From Brevundimonas sp. (GTDB lineage Bacteria; Pseudomonadota; Alphaproteobacteria; Caulobacterales; Caulobacteraceae), in the NCBI RefSeq assembly GCF_013823285.1, contig NZ_PNLV01000014.1:1-36927 (forward strand): a stretch of 36,927 bases of DNA, in the 5' to 3' direction. Positions within the stretch are counted from its first letter, which is position 1; the number at the start of each line of letters is the position of its first letter. Under the pieces are notes generated by a model, which ran no database searches, was not told where the DNA came from, and saw only the letters and a program-made list of their open reading frames with translations. Made by a program: the position numbers and the translations under genes. This document shows, piece by piece, positions 1 to 9,675 of the stretch.

Positions 1-419
1 TGCCCACCCTGCTGGCGGGCGACTTCGTGGCCCGGGTCGCTTCCGGGCCGGACAATTTCCTCACCCCCAACCAGACCGCCAAGGCGCTGGAGGCCGGCCC
101 CCTGATGCTGGAGATGGCCCGCCGCGCCCACCAGGGCGGGGTGCGCATCGCCTTCGGCACCGATTCCGGCGTCTCGGCCCACGGCGACAACGCCCGCGAG
201 TTCGCCCTGCTGGTGCGCGCCGGCCTGACGCCGCTGGAGGCCATCCAGGCCGCCACGGTCAACGCCGCCGAGCACTTACGCCTTCAGGACCAGATCGGCC
301 GCCTCGCCCCCGGCATGGCGGCGGACCTGATCGCGGTCGAGGGGGACCCCCTGACCGACGTCACCGAGCTGGAGCGCGTGGCCTTCGTCATGAAGGGCGG
401 CGTGACCTATCTGGACTGA
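1..419 (+). CDS. Amidohydrolase family protein, C-terminal part (cut by window edge)
   Basis: The reading frame is open from the first bases of the window (codons start at position 3) to TGA at 417-419, so only about the last 138 residues are present. The piece has the end of the TIM-barrel of metal-dependent amidohydrolases of the imidazolonepropionase-like group: an AFGTDSGV stretch, whose Asp is the usual last metal ligand, then PLEAIQAATVNAAEHL and GRLAPGMAADLIAVEGDPL, the standard C-terminal signature. It probably hydrolyses a cyclic amide or a dipeptide-like substrate; many relatives are exported, but the N-terminus that would show this is missing. Its stop codon abuts the stop codon of the convergent transporter gene. 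Family assignment is secure; the substrate is unknown. Confidence 0.85.
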   Translation, partial: PTLLAGDFVARVASGPDNFLTPNQTAKALEAGPLMLEMARRAHQGGVRIAFGTDSGVSAHGDNAREFALLVRAGLTPLEAIQAATVNAAEHLRLQDQIGRLAPGMAADLIAVEGDPLTDVTELERVAFVMKGGVTYLD

Positions 420-2249
420 TCACACCCCGAATATCCACCAGATGGCCGCGCAGGTGGCGGCGCCGACGATGATCATCATGGGCACCCCGATCTTCAGGAA
501 GTCAGTGAAGCGGTAGTCTCCCGCCGCATAGACCAGGGTGTTGGTCTGGTAGCCGATGGGCGTGGCGAAACTGGCCGAGGCGGCGAACATCACCGCCACC
601 AGCAGCGGCCGGGCGTCGATGCCCATCTGCTCGGCCAGGCCGATGGCGATGGGCGTCATGATCACGGCCACCGCATTGTTGGTCACCATCTCGGTCAGGA
701 TGGTGGTCAGAAAATACAGGCACACCAGCACCACCAGCGGCGAGGCGTCCACCAGCAGGGGCGTGGCCCAGCCCACGATCAGACCGACGCTGCCGGCGTT
801 CTGCAGGCCGATGCCGATGGCCAGCATGGCGAAGATCAGCACCAGCACGTCCCCGTCGATGGCGCCCCAGGCGTCCTCCGGGTCGATGCAGCGGGTCACC
901 AGAATCACCGCCACGGCGATGATGGCGGCCCCGGCGATGGGGATGATGCCGAACGCCGCAGCCAGCACGGTTCCCGCCAGCGCCGCGATGGCGATGGGCG
1001 CCTTGCTGCGCCGGAACGGCTGGCTCTGGGTCGCGCCGACGCCCATGAGCGTGCGGTTCTCGCGCAGGTCCGGCACCGTTTCCGGCGGCGCGGCGATCAG
1101 CAGGGTGTCCGCCGCCCGCACGCGCGCCCCGCCCATGTCCGGCCCGGGCAGGTGGTGGGACCGCGACACCCCCAGAATTCTCAGCTTCAGCCGCGACAGC
1201 ATCGGGATCTCGGACAGCCGCCGTCCGATGCCCGGATGGGTCGGGGCGATGGTAGCCTCGATGAAGGTGATCTTGTCGTCCTCGCTGTCGGGATCCTCTT
1301 CGCTTTCCTTGCGGGTCAGGACGATGCCGCCGGTGCGTCCGTTCATGCCCACGGTGAAGCCCGGCGCCCGGGCCAGGCCCTGGATTTCATGAGCGGGCGC
1401 CGACAGCAGGATGCGGTCGCCCTGCAGCAGGGCCTGATTGTCCAGATCCTTGCGCAGGATGCGGCCGTCGCGCTTCAAACCCACCACCTTGGTGTCGGAC
1501 CGCTTCAGCAGATTGATCTCGCCCAGCTTGCGCCCGATGCGGTCGCTGCCGTCGCGCACCAGCAGTTCGGTCAGGAAGATGTGCGCATCCGTTTCACCAT
1601 CGTCCCGGTCCTCCCGTCTGGGCAGCAGGAACGGCCCCAGCAGCGCCAGGGTCAGCACGCCGCTCAGGACCGTGACCAGACCCACCCCGGTGATCTCGAA
1701 GATGCCGAAGGGCTCCATCCCCATGTCCCGCGCCACGCCGTCCACCAGCAGATTGGTGGAGGTGCCGATCAGGGTCAGGGTTCCCGACATGATGGACAGA
1801 TAGGACAGCGGAATCAGCAGGCGTGTGGAGGCGATGGACAGGGCCTTGGCCAGTTTCCTGATCACCGGGATCAGGATGATCACCACCGGGGTGTTGTTCA
1901 TGAAGGCGGGCGCGGTCAGGGCCCCGCCGAACACCCCCGCCGCAGTCAGACGCGGACGCTCCTGCGCGCCCCGCGTCACCAGACCCAACAGCGCCTCGAT
2001 CGCCCCGGTCCGCACCAGGGCCCCGGACAGGATGAACATGGCGGCGATGGTCACCGGCGCCGGATTGCCCAGCACCGACAGGGCCGAGGTCAGGGGCAGG
2101 AAGCCCGTCAGCATCATGATCGCCACCCCGCCCACGGCGATCACCGTCGGCGGCAACCGCTCGCTGATGAAGGCCGCGAACAGCCCGACCAGGAACGCCA
2201 GGCCGATCCAGGCGCTGTGCGTGTCGATGAAGGTGGTGATGACGTCCAA
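420..2249 (-). CDS. SLC13/DASS-type anion permease with two TrkA-C domains
   Basis: This is an inner-membrane permease of the SLC13 (divalent anion:Na+ symporter) type, likely moving sulfate or a dicarboxylate. In the 609-residue product, membrane segments flank a cytoplasmic insert of about residues 225-400 that holds two TrkA-C (RCK-C) regulatory domains, a known arrangement in bacterial SLC13-like proteins. The repeated substrate-site loops are visible as NNTP near 118-121 with IGTSTN near 161-166, and as SFATPIGYQTN near 560-570. I chose the TTG at 2249-2247 because GAGAGGGG lies 5 nt upstream and translation then begins just before the first hydrophobic helix. A longer frame from another TTG at 2324 has an unlikely Arg/Pro-rich extension. 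It is divergent from the HAD gene. The substrate cannot be read from the sequence. Confidence 0.88.
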   Translation of the reverse strand: MDVITTFIDTHSAWIGLAFLVGLFAAFISERLPPTVIAVGGVAIMMLTGFLPLTSALSVLGNPAPVTIAAMFILSGALVRTGAIEALLGLVTRGAQERPRLTAAGVFGGALTAPAFMNNTPVVIILIPVIRKLAKALSIASTRLLIPLSYLSIMSGTLTLIGTSTNLLVDGVARDMGMEPFGIFEITGVGLVTVLSGVLTLALLGPFLLPRREDRDDGETDAHIFLTELLVRDGSDRIGRKLGEINLLKRSDTKVVGLKRDGRILRKDLDNQALLQGDRILLSAPAHEIQGLARAPGFTVGMNGRTGGIVLTRKESEEDPDSEDDKITFIEATIAPTHPGIGRRLSEIPMLSRLKLRILGVSRSHHLPGPDMGGARVRAADTLLIAAPPETVPDLRENRTLMGVGATQSQPFRRSKAPIAIAALAGTVLAAAFGIIPIAGAAIIAVAVILVTRCIDPEDAWGAIDGDVLVLIFAMLAIGIGLQNAGSVGLIVGWATPLLVDASPLVVLVCLYFLTTILTEMVTNNAVAVIMTPIAIGLAEQMGIDARPLLVAVMFAASASFATPIGYQTNTLVYAAGDYRFTDFLKIGVPMMIIVGAATCAAIWWIFGV

Positions 2250-2315
2250 GGCAGCCCCTCTCGCCGGAAGGCTCCGGCTTCGCACGAAAGGCGCGGGCGT
2301 GCATCCGGTTCCGCG

Positions 2316-2344
2316 TTGACGCAACCCCCGTGGGCGCCTACCCC
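2316..2344 (+). promoter_or_regulatory. Candidate promoter for the HAD gene, possibly leaderless
   Basis: TTGACG (2316-2321) matches the alphaproteobacterial housekeeping -35. A weak CCTACC (2337-2342) sits at -10 distance. Transcription would begin at about 2349-2351, that is at the ATG, and no Shine-Dalgarno sequence is visible between them. Confidence 0.4.
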
Positions 2345-2350
2345 CGAGCC

Positions 2351-3229
2351 ATGAACAGCCAGACCCTGCCCCATCCCATCGACGGCCTGCGCGCCGTGGC
2401 CGCCGACTACGACGTCCTGCTGTGCGACGTCTGGGGCGTGATCCACAACGGGCGCGAGCATTTCGCCCCCGCGCTGGACGCCCTGATCCGCTTCCGCGAC
2501 GGGGGCGGCAAGGTGGTGTTGATCTCCAACGCCCCGCGCCCGTCCCGGGCCGTACTGTCCCAGCTGGACAGCCTGGGCGTGCCCCGCACGGGCTGGGACG
2601 CCTTCGTCACCTCCGGCGACGCCACCCGCGCCGAGCTGAGCCGCCGCGCCCCCGGCCCCGTCTGGGCCCTGGGGCCGGATCGGGACATGCCCCTCTATGA
2701 GGGAACCGGCGTCGCCGTGACCGACGGACCGGACGAGGCCGGGTTCATCTGCTGCACCGGTCTTTACGACGACACCGCCGAACAGCCGCAGGACTATCGC
2801 GAAGCCCTGTCGAAGGCCGCCGCGCGGGATCTGGAGATGGTCTGCGCCAATCCCGACCGGGTGGTGCAGCGCGGCGACCAGTTGATCTACTGCGCCGGTT
2901 CGCTGGCCGATCTCTACGAAACCCTCGGCGGGCGCGTGACCATGGCCGGCAAGCCGTTCGGCCCCATCTACGATCTGGCCATGAAGGAGGCCGAGACCCT
3001 GCTGGGCGCCAATGCGGACCGGTCCCGGGTGCTGTGCGTGGGCGACGGGGTGGTCACCGATGTCATGGGCGCCAACGGCCAGGGGCTGGACTGCCTGTTC
3101 GTGGCCGCCGGCATCCACGGGGCCACGGCGCAGGGGCCGGACGGCCGGGTCGACGCGGAAAAGGCGGGCGAGCTCCTCAGGGCCGAGACCACCTATGCCC
3201 GCTACACGATGCTGGACCTGGCCTGGTGA
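2351..3229 (+). CDS. HAD-superfamily class IIA hydrolase (TIGR01459-like)
   Basis: A cytoplasmic phosphatase of the HAD class IIA (NagD/PGP-like) group, 292 residues. All four HAD motifs are visible: nucleophile Asp26 in LLCDVWGVI, Ser59 in VVLISNAPRPS, Lys201 in MAGKPFGPIYD, and the acidic GDGVVTD at 231-237. The length and the WGVIHNG form of motif I match the alphaproteobacterial subfamily TIGR01459, whose physiological substrate is not established. I chose ATG 2351 over an upstream in-frame GTG at 2330 because conservation begins after it and the promoter-like TTGACG leaves no room for a longer leader. It is followed by maoC-like and ribF genes on the same strand, but a 38-nt gap and a -10-like element suggest the next gene can also be transcribed separately. 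Confidence 0.9.
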   Translation: MNSQTLPHPIDGLRAVAADYDVLLCDVWGVIHNGREHFAPALDALIRFRDGGGKVVLISNAPRPSRAVLSQLDSLGVPRTGWDAFVTSGDATRAELSRRAPGPVWALGPDRDMPLYEGTGVAVTDGPDEAGFICCTGLYDDTAEQPQDYREALSKAAARDLEMVCANPDRVVQRGDQLIYCAGSLADLYETLGGRVTMAGKPFGPIYDLAMKEAETLLGANADRSRVLCVGDGVVTDVMGANGQGLDCLFVAAGIHGATAQGPDGRVDAEKAGELLRAETTYARYTMLDLAW

Positions 3230-3253
3230 GGCTCGCCAAGCGAAGCTTCCGGC

Positions 3254-3267
3254 GCTAGAGCACCCCC
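3254..3267 (+). promoter_or_regulatory. GCTAGAGC -10 element placed for a leaderless maoC-like mRNA
   Basis: GCTAGAGC (3254-3261) matches 7 of 8 positions of the Caulobacter-type -10 GCTANAWC. It is followed by exactly 6 nt before ATG 3268, with no Shine-Dalgarno. A clear -35 is not visible. The same element with the same spacing precedes gloB. Confidence 0.4.
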
Positions 3268-3735
3268 ATGACTGAGAAAAAACTCGTGGGGGCGCACCCC
3301 TCAGGCGGCTACATCCTCGACGAACTGCACGTCGGCATGACCGCTGAAAAAACCGTCGAGATGACCGAACAGCGCATCCAGCAGTTCGCCGACGCCTCGG
3401 ATGACTTCAACCCCGTGCACATGGACGAGGCCTTCGCATCAAAGACCGCCTATCGCGGTCGCATCGCCCATGGGTTGCTGTCGGCCTCCTTCGGCTCGGC
3501 GGTGGTGGGCACCATCCTGCCCGGCGCCGGAGCCATCTACCTGCACCAGAGCCTGGCCTTCGAAAAGCCGGTGCGCATCGGCGACAAGGTCACCGCCCGC
3601 GTCACCGTGGCCGCCGTCGACCTGGAATCGGCCCGGGTGACCCTCAAGACCGAGGGCTATATCGGCGACACCTTCATCATGGGCGGAGAGGCCATCGTCC
3701 GTGTGCCGCGCCGTCGTCGGCCGGCGAAGGACTGA
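3268..3735 (+). CDS. MaoC-family (R)-specific enoyl-CoA hydratase-like protein
   Basis: A 155-residue single hot-dog-fold hydratase. It carries the MaoC/PhaJ signature DFNPVHMD with the expected catalytic pair Asp46 and His51, followed by the helix RIAHGLLSASFGSAVVGTILPG. Family members add water to trans-2-enoyl-CoA to give (R)-3-hydroxyacyl-CoA, feeding polyhydroxyalkanoate synthesis or beta-oxidation; the exact acyl chain length is not evident here. ATG 3268 lacks a Shine-Dalgarno and may be read from a leaderless transcript. Its TGA is one base short of the TTG start of ribF, so the two are probably translationally coupled, although no metabolic link between them is obvious. Confidence 0.9.
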   Translation: MTEKKLVGAHPSGGYILDELHVGMTAEKTVEMTEQRIQQFADASDDFNPVHMDEAFASKTAYRGRIAHGLLSASFGSAVVGTILPGAGAIYLHQSLAFEKPVRIGDKVTARVTVAAVDLESARVTLKTEGYIGDTFIMGGEAIVRVPRRRRPAKD

Positions 3736-3736
3736 C

Positions 3737-4672
3737 TTGCCCGTCCGCCTGATCACCGACTGGCGGAGCCTGCCTGCGGGCGACCGGGGCGCGGCGGTGG
3801 CGGTGGGCGCCTTCGACGGGGTCCACCGGGGCCATCAGGCGGTGATCGCCGAGGCGAAGGCGGCGGCGGACCGGCTGGCTGCCCCGCTGGCCGTGGTCAG
3901 CTTCGACCCCCATCCCCGTCGCTTCTTCCAGCCCGACGCCGCGCCTTTCCGCCTGATGACGCCGGACCAGATGGCCCATGCGCTGGCGCCGCTGGGCGTG
4001 GACCGGCTCTATCTGCTGCCCTTCGACGCCGAGATGGCGGGCATGAGCGACCGTGATTTCGCCGATCAGGTGCTGCATCAGGGGCTGGGCATCGTCCATG
4101 CGGCGGTGGGTTTCGACTTCACCTTCGGCAAGGGCCGCTCCGGCTCGCCCCAGGCCCTGGCCGACTATGGCGGCGAGATGGGCTTCACCGTTTCCGCCGC
4201 CCGGCGGGTGGACGACGCCGACGGGCTCAAGCTGTCGTCCAGCGCGGTGCGCGAGGCGCTCAAGGCGGGGGACATGGACCGCGCCGCCGCCATTCTGGGC
4301 CGCCCCTTCGCCATCCAGGCCGAGGTCGTCCACGGCGACAAGCGCGGCCGCGAGATCGGCGTGCCCACCGCCAACATGGCGCTCGGCGACTATATGCGCC
4401 CGGCCTACGGCATCTATGCGACCCGCACGCGCCTGCCCGACGGCCGGGTGGTGGACGGCGTCTCCAGCCTCGGCGTCCGCCCCATGTTCCGCACCGAGAC
4501 CCCTATGCTTGAGGCCTGGCTGTTCGACTTCGACGGCGACCTCTACGGCCAGACGCTGGAGACCGAGCTGATCGCCTTCCTGCGCCCCGAAGCGGCCTTT
4601 GACGGCCTGGACGCCCTCAAGGCCCAGATCGACGCCGACGCCCGGGCGGCCCGGGCGGTTCTGGGGTCCTGA
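3737..4672 (+). CDS. ribF: Bifunctional riboflavin kinase / FAD synthetase RibF
   Basis: RibF phosphorylates riboflavin to FMN and adenylylates FMN to FAD in the cytoplasm. The 311-residue product has the N-terminal FAD-synthetase nucleotidyltransferase domain, with GAFDGVHRGH at 24-33 and the SSSAVREAL segment near 167-175. The C-terminal flavokinase barrel has GxPTAN at 208-213. Length and domain order are typical. I chose TTG 3737 because AAGGA lies 5 nt upstream (3727-3731) and it follows the stop of the MaoC gene by one base. A longer frame from GTG 3701 would overlap maoC and add a basic, unconserved extension. Transcription continues toward the repeat-bearing gap before convergent lpxK. 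Confidence 0.95.
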   Translation: MPVRLITDWRSLPAGDRGAAVAVGAFDGVHRGHQAVIAEAKAAADRLAAPLAVVSFDPHPRRFFQPDAAPFRLMTPDQMAHALAPLGVDRLYLLPFDAEMAGMSDRDFADQVLHQGLGIVHAAVGFDFTFGKGRSGSPQALADYGGEMGFTVSAARRVDDADGLKLSSSAVREALKAGDMDRAAAILGRPFAIQAEVVHGDKRGREIGVPTANMALGDYMRPAYGIYATRTRLPDGRVVDGVSSLGVRPMFRTETPMLEAWLFDFDGDLYGQTLETELIAFLRPEAAFDGLDALKAQIDADARAARAVLGS

Positions 4673-4782
4673 AGAGAGGCGGATATCTTTTTTAGTCCCC
4701 CACCCTCCGGGCGCCTTAAAATGCGGTCTGGCGGACGTGGTCCGGGCGCGGCGAGCGAAGGGGGCTTTGATACCACTGATAC

Positions 4783-4820
4783 GATTCAGACCCTGTTTTT
4801 TCGGGGTCGGAGTCTGAATC
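4783..4820. repeat. Inverted repeat, copy 1, with GANTC termini
   Basis: A 38-bp hairpin-forming unit: GATTCAGAC (4783-4791) pairs with GTCTGAATC (4812-4820). The first and last five bases, GATTC and GAATC, are both GANTC sites for the CcrM adenine methyltransferase of alphaproteobacteria. A nested GACCC/GGGTC stem is also possible. It shares the 19-mer ATTCAGACCCTGTTTTTTC with copy 2, 65 bp downstream. It lies between the convergent ribF and lpxK genes and may also serve as a terminator, since a run of six T is present, but the T run is inside the loop. Confidence 0.75.
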
Positions 4821-4831
4821 TCGGGGCCGAT

Positions 4832-4886
4832 TTCGGACTATTCGGACTATTCAGACCCTGTTTTTTCCGCCCGGAGTCTGAAATCC
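4832..4886. repeat. Inverted repeat, copy 2, with preceding 9-bp tandem repeats
   Basis: Two exact copies of TTCGGACTA (4832-4840, 4841-4849) lead into TTCAGACCC (4850-4858), which starts a second copy of the hairpin unit. TTCAGAC (4850-4856) pairs with GTCTGAA (4876-4882). The 19-mer ATTCAGACCCTGTTTTTTC (4849-4867) and CGGAGTCTGAA (4872-4882) repeat copy 1. This copy lacks the flanking GANTC sites. It overlaps the 3' end of lpxK and encodes about the last 12 residues of that protein, including its stop codon. Confidence 0.75.
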
Positions 4887-5885
4887 GGAACGGCCGAGGA
4901 CGGTGAGGAAGCCCGCCTCATCCTCGAACCGCGCCCGCACCGGCCAGGCCGTGACCCGGCCGCGCCACTCGGGGGGCAGGCGGACCCAGTCCTTCTCGGT
5001 GGTCACCAGCCCCGCGTCCTGATCCGCCGCCCGGGCCGCCAGCGCCTTCAGGTCGCCCTCGGCGAAGGCGGCGTGGTCAGGGAAGGCGGCGAAGTCGATC
5101 AGGTCACAGCCGGCGGCGGTCAGGGCCCGCTCCACCTTCCACGGCTTGGCGATCCCCGCGAAGCCCAGTTGCGGCCCGGGCGGCGGCGGCGCAGCGGCCT
5201 CCAGCCGGGCGATAAATACCGGCTTATCCTTGAATAAACTCAACAATTCCTGATCCGCGTGCGGCAGATCAGCCGGCAGCAGCACCACCACCGCATCGGC
5301 CCGCGCCAGCCCGGCCTGCAGCGGCTCGCGCATGGGCCCGGCGGGGAACACCGCCCCGTCCCCGAAGGGCCACTCCCCGCCCCGCGTCTCCCCGTCCACC
5401 ACGATCAGGGACAGGGTCTTCCTCAGGCTGGGGTTCTGATGCCCGTCGTCCATGACCACCACCGCGGCCCCCGCCTCCGCCGCCGCCCGCGCGCCCGCCG
5501 GGCGATCCTTCGCCACCCACACCGGGGCCACCCCGGCCAGCAACAGCGGCTCATCGCCCACGTCCCCGGCGGCATGCTGCGCGGGGTCCACCCGCACCGG
5601 CCCCGCCAGCCGCCCGCCATAGCCCCGCGTCAGCCCGTGGGCCTCCAAACCCTTGTCCCGCAACAGGCGCAGCACCTCCCGCGCCACCGGCGTCTTGCCC
5701 GACCCGCCAACGGTCAGATTGCCCACCGAGATCACCGCCACGCCCGCATCCACCGGGACAGTCCGTGCGATCCGCCGCGCCGTCGCCCCGGCCCACAGCC
5801 AGGACAGGGGCTTCAGCAGGGTGCGAACGACCGGCGACGGCGCGCCCTCGCGCACATACCACCAGCGCGGCGTGTTCAGCTTCAT
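4851..5885 (-). CDS. lpxK: Tetraacyldisaccharide 4'-kinase LpxK
   Basis: LpxK phosphorylates the 4' position of the lipid A disaccharide at the inner membrane, using ATP. The 344-residue product shows the family P-loop GGSGKTP at 60-66 within ISVGNLTVGGSGKTPVARE, an N-terminal amphipathic/hydrophobic segment typical of the membrane-docked enzyme, and VVVMDDGHQNPSL, the conserved DDG(F/H)Q region. ATG 5885 is preceded by GGGAGGA and overlaps the waaA stop codon (ATGA). It is the last gene of the lipid A run. The final residues, about 333-344, are encoded by a repeat unit that recurs in the adjacent gap, so the C-terminus was probably altered by repeat insertion. Some Caulobacteraceae replace lipid A phosphates with galacturonic acid, so the final fate of this phosphate is uncertain. 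Confidence 0.94.
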   Translation of the reverse strand: MKLNTPRWWYVREGAPSPVVRTLLKPLSWLWAGATARRIARTVPVDAGVAVISVGNLTVGGSGKTPVAREVLRLLRDKGLEAHGLTRGYGGRLAGPVRVDPAQHAAGDVGDEPLLLAGVAPVWVAKDRPAGARAAAEAGAAVVVMDDGHQNPSLRKTLSLIVVDGETRGGEWPFGDGAVFPAGPMREPLQAGLARADAVVVLLPADLPHADQELLSLFKDKPVFIARLEAAAPPPPGPQLGFAGIAKPWKVERALTAAGCDLIDFAAFPDHAAFAEGDLKALAARAADQDAGLVTTEKDWVRLPPEWRGRVTAWPVRARFEDEAGFLTVLGRSGFQTPGGKNRV

Positions 5886-7168
5886 GGCGTCCTCCCGGCG
5901 GGCAACAGGGGCGCCAGATGGCTCCACAGCCGGTCCAGCCCCGCGTCCGCCGCCTGGGCTGCACGCCGGGCCCGCTCGCCCACAGCCCGCGCCTTCACCG
6001 GATCGGCCAGCAGGGGCGCGATCGCCGGCGCCAGCTGCTCGACGCGCTCAACCCGGATCAGGCCGCCCGCCCGCTCCAGATCGGCCGCCACGTCGGGCCA
6101 GTTGGCCATGTCCGGCCCGCAGATCGTGGGCTTGCCCAGCCGCGCGGGCTCCAGCGGATTGTGCCCGCCCGCCCCCGCATGGCCGATCACCGGCCCGAAC
6201 GAGCCGCCCATGACCACCACGTCCGCCAGCGCCAGGAACAGGCCCATCTCGCCAAGGGTGTCAGCCAGGTAGACTGAGGTGTCGAGCGCAATGGGCTCGC
6301 CCGCCGAGCGCACGGCGACCATGCGGCCTTCGGTGCGCAAGGTCTGGACCAGCCCGCCGCCCCGCTCCGGATGGCGCGGCATGAGGATCAGGAACGGAAC
6401 CTCCTCCAACGCGTCCAGAGCCCTGGCGATGGCCCGTTCCTCGCCCGGATGGGTGCTGGCCGCCAGCACTACGGATCGGTCGCCGATGGCCGCGCTCAGC
6501 TGGTCGAAGGCGCCCTTGTCGTGGGTCAGGGGTCCGCCCGCCAGCTTCAGATTGGCGCGGCCCTGCACCTGCCCCCCCAGGGCCTCGAGGCGCGCGGCGG
6601 AGGCGTCGTCCTGGGGCAGGATCAGATCGAAGGCCGACAGCAGCGTCCGCGCCGCGCCCCGCGTGCGGCCCCAGCCCTGCGCCGTCTTGTCGGTGATGCG
6701 GGCGCTGATCAGGGCCAGCTTCACGCCGCGCTCCCGCGCCGCCCCGATCAGATTGGGCCACAACTCGCTCTCCACCAGCACGCCCAGCGAGGGCCGCCAG
6801 TGGTTCAGGAACCGCGCCGTCGCCAGCGGCCCGTCCACCGGGGCGTACTGATGGATGACGTCGGGCGGCAGGCGCTCGGCCAGGATGCGCGCCGAGGTCA
6901 CGGTGCCCGAGGTCACCAGAATCGCCGTCTCCGGCCGCTCGGCCCGCAGCCGGGCGATCACCGGCAGCAGGGACAGGCTCTCGCCCACGCTGACCCCGTG
7001 CAGCCATACCAGCGGTCCGGACGGCCGCGGGATCGACGGGCGGCCCAGTCGTTCGTTGAGGCGGCCCATGTCCTCCTTGCCGCGCCGGGCCCGCGCACCC
7101 AGCAGGCGCGGCGCCAGCGGCTCCAGCCAGCCGGTGACCACGCTGTAGGCTTTCAGGACCAGCGACAT
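5882..7168 (-). CDS. waaA: 3-deoxy-D-manno-octulosonic acid (Kdo) transferase WaaA/KdtA
   Basis: WaaA transfers Kdo from CMP-Kdo to lipid IVA on the cytoplasmic face of the inner membrane. The 428-residue product starts with a hydrophobic anchor followed by the GT30 N-terminal Rossmann domain. The signature WLHGVSVGE places the catalytic-base Glu at residue 63. The C-terminal half contains LADTLGEMGLFLALADVVVMGGSF and GGHNPLEPARLGKPTICGP, the nucleotide-sugar binding region. ATG 7168 overlaps the stop of the upstream acyltransferase by one base (TGATG); a longer in-frame extension inside that gene is unlikely. Whether it adds one or two Kdo residues cannot be told from sequence. Confidence 0.95.
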   Translation of the reverse strand: MSLVLKAYSVVTGWLEPLAPRLLGARARRGKEDMGRLNERLGRPSIPRPSGPLVWLHGVSVGESLSLLPVIARLRAERPETAILVTSGTVTSARILAERLPPDVIHQYAPVDGPLATARFLNHWRPSLGVLVESELWPNLIGAARERGVKLALISARITDKTAQGWGRTRGAARTLLSAFDLILPQDDASAARLEALGGQVQGRANLKLAGGPLTHDKGAFDQLSAAIGDRSVVLAASTHPGEERAIARALDALEEVPFLILMPRHPERGGGLVQTLRTEGRMVAVRSAGEPIALDTSVYLADTLGEMGLFLALADVVVMGGSFGPVIGHAGAGGHNPLEPARLGKPTICGPDMANWPDVAADLERAGGLIRVERVEQLAPAIAPLLADPVKARAVGERARRAAQAADAGLDRLWSHLAPLLPAGRTP

Positions 7169-7844
7169 CAGGTCTTCGCCAGGGTCTCGGCCCGGTCCTC
7201 GACGGCGGTGAGGCGCGCGGTCCACGCGTCGATCACCGAAGCAGGATCCACGCCCCGCCCGATCTCGACCCGGTCCCAGACCATGGCCCCGCGCGCAAAC
7301 GGCAGCGGCAGCATCGCCCGGTCCCAGCTGTTCAGGCGGATGGCGGGGCGGCAAGACAGGCCCAGCAGCAGCACAGGCGCCCCGGACATGCGGGCCATGA
7401 CCGCCAGCCCCTCACCCATCTGCCGCGCCGGGCCCCGGGGCCCATCCGGCGTCAGGGTCACCGCCCCGCCGGACTTCAGCCACTTCAGGGCGTCGCGCAG
7501 AGCCTGGGACCCGCCCTTGGCCTTCTCCGGCCTCTCCTTCTTCTGGGACGAGCCGCGAATGGCGGGAAAGCCCAGCCGCGCCACGGCGTCGGCGATGAAT
7601 TGCCCGTCAGGGGACAGGGAGATGAGCGCGCGGACCGGCTGGCCCCGGCCATGGTCCCAGGCGGCGGGGGCCAGGCCGATGCGTGAATGCCAGAAGGCGA
7701 TAATGACCGGCCCGCCCCCGGCCCAGGCGGCCTCGACCAGGTCGCGGTTCTCGTGGCGCCAGCGGATGGTGGCGAAGCACAGCCGCATCCAGCCCGCCAT
7801 CAGGCGGCTGAGAACCCCCTGAATCACCGGATTCCGGATCGGCC

Positions 7845-7848
<4 letters not shown>
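7168..7848 (-). CDS. DUF374 lysophospholipid-acyltransferase-like protein
   Basis: A 226-residue member of the DUF374 branch of the LPLAT acyltransferase superfamily, commonly found beside waaA and lpxK in alphaproteobacteria. Visible are IIAFWHSRIG, where HSR (54-56) stands in for the HX4D catalytic block, RGSSQKK, and TPDGPRGP at 133-140, the usual acyl-acceptor/phosphate region. An early hydrophobic segment suggests membrane association. The likely role is attaching an acyl chain during lipid A or phospholipid assembly, but the acceptor is not demonstrated for this subfamily. The GTG start at 7848 forms a GTGA overlap with the stop of the ABC transporter gene, indicating tight coupling. 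Confidence 0.88.
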
Positions 7849-9629
<1,781 letters not shown>

Positions 9630-9675
9630 GGCTTCCGCTCCGACGTCAGGGTGGCGAAGTCAAGGCGTCGTCGCC

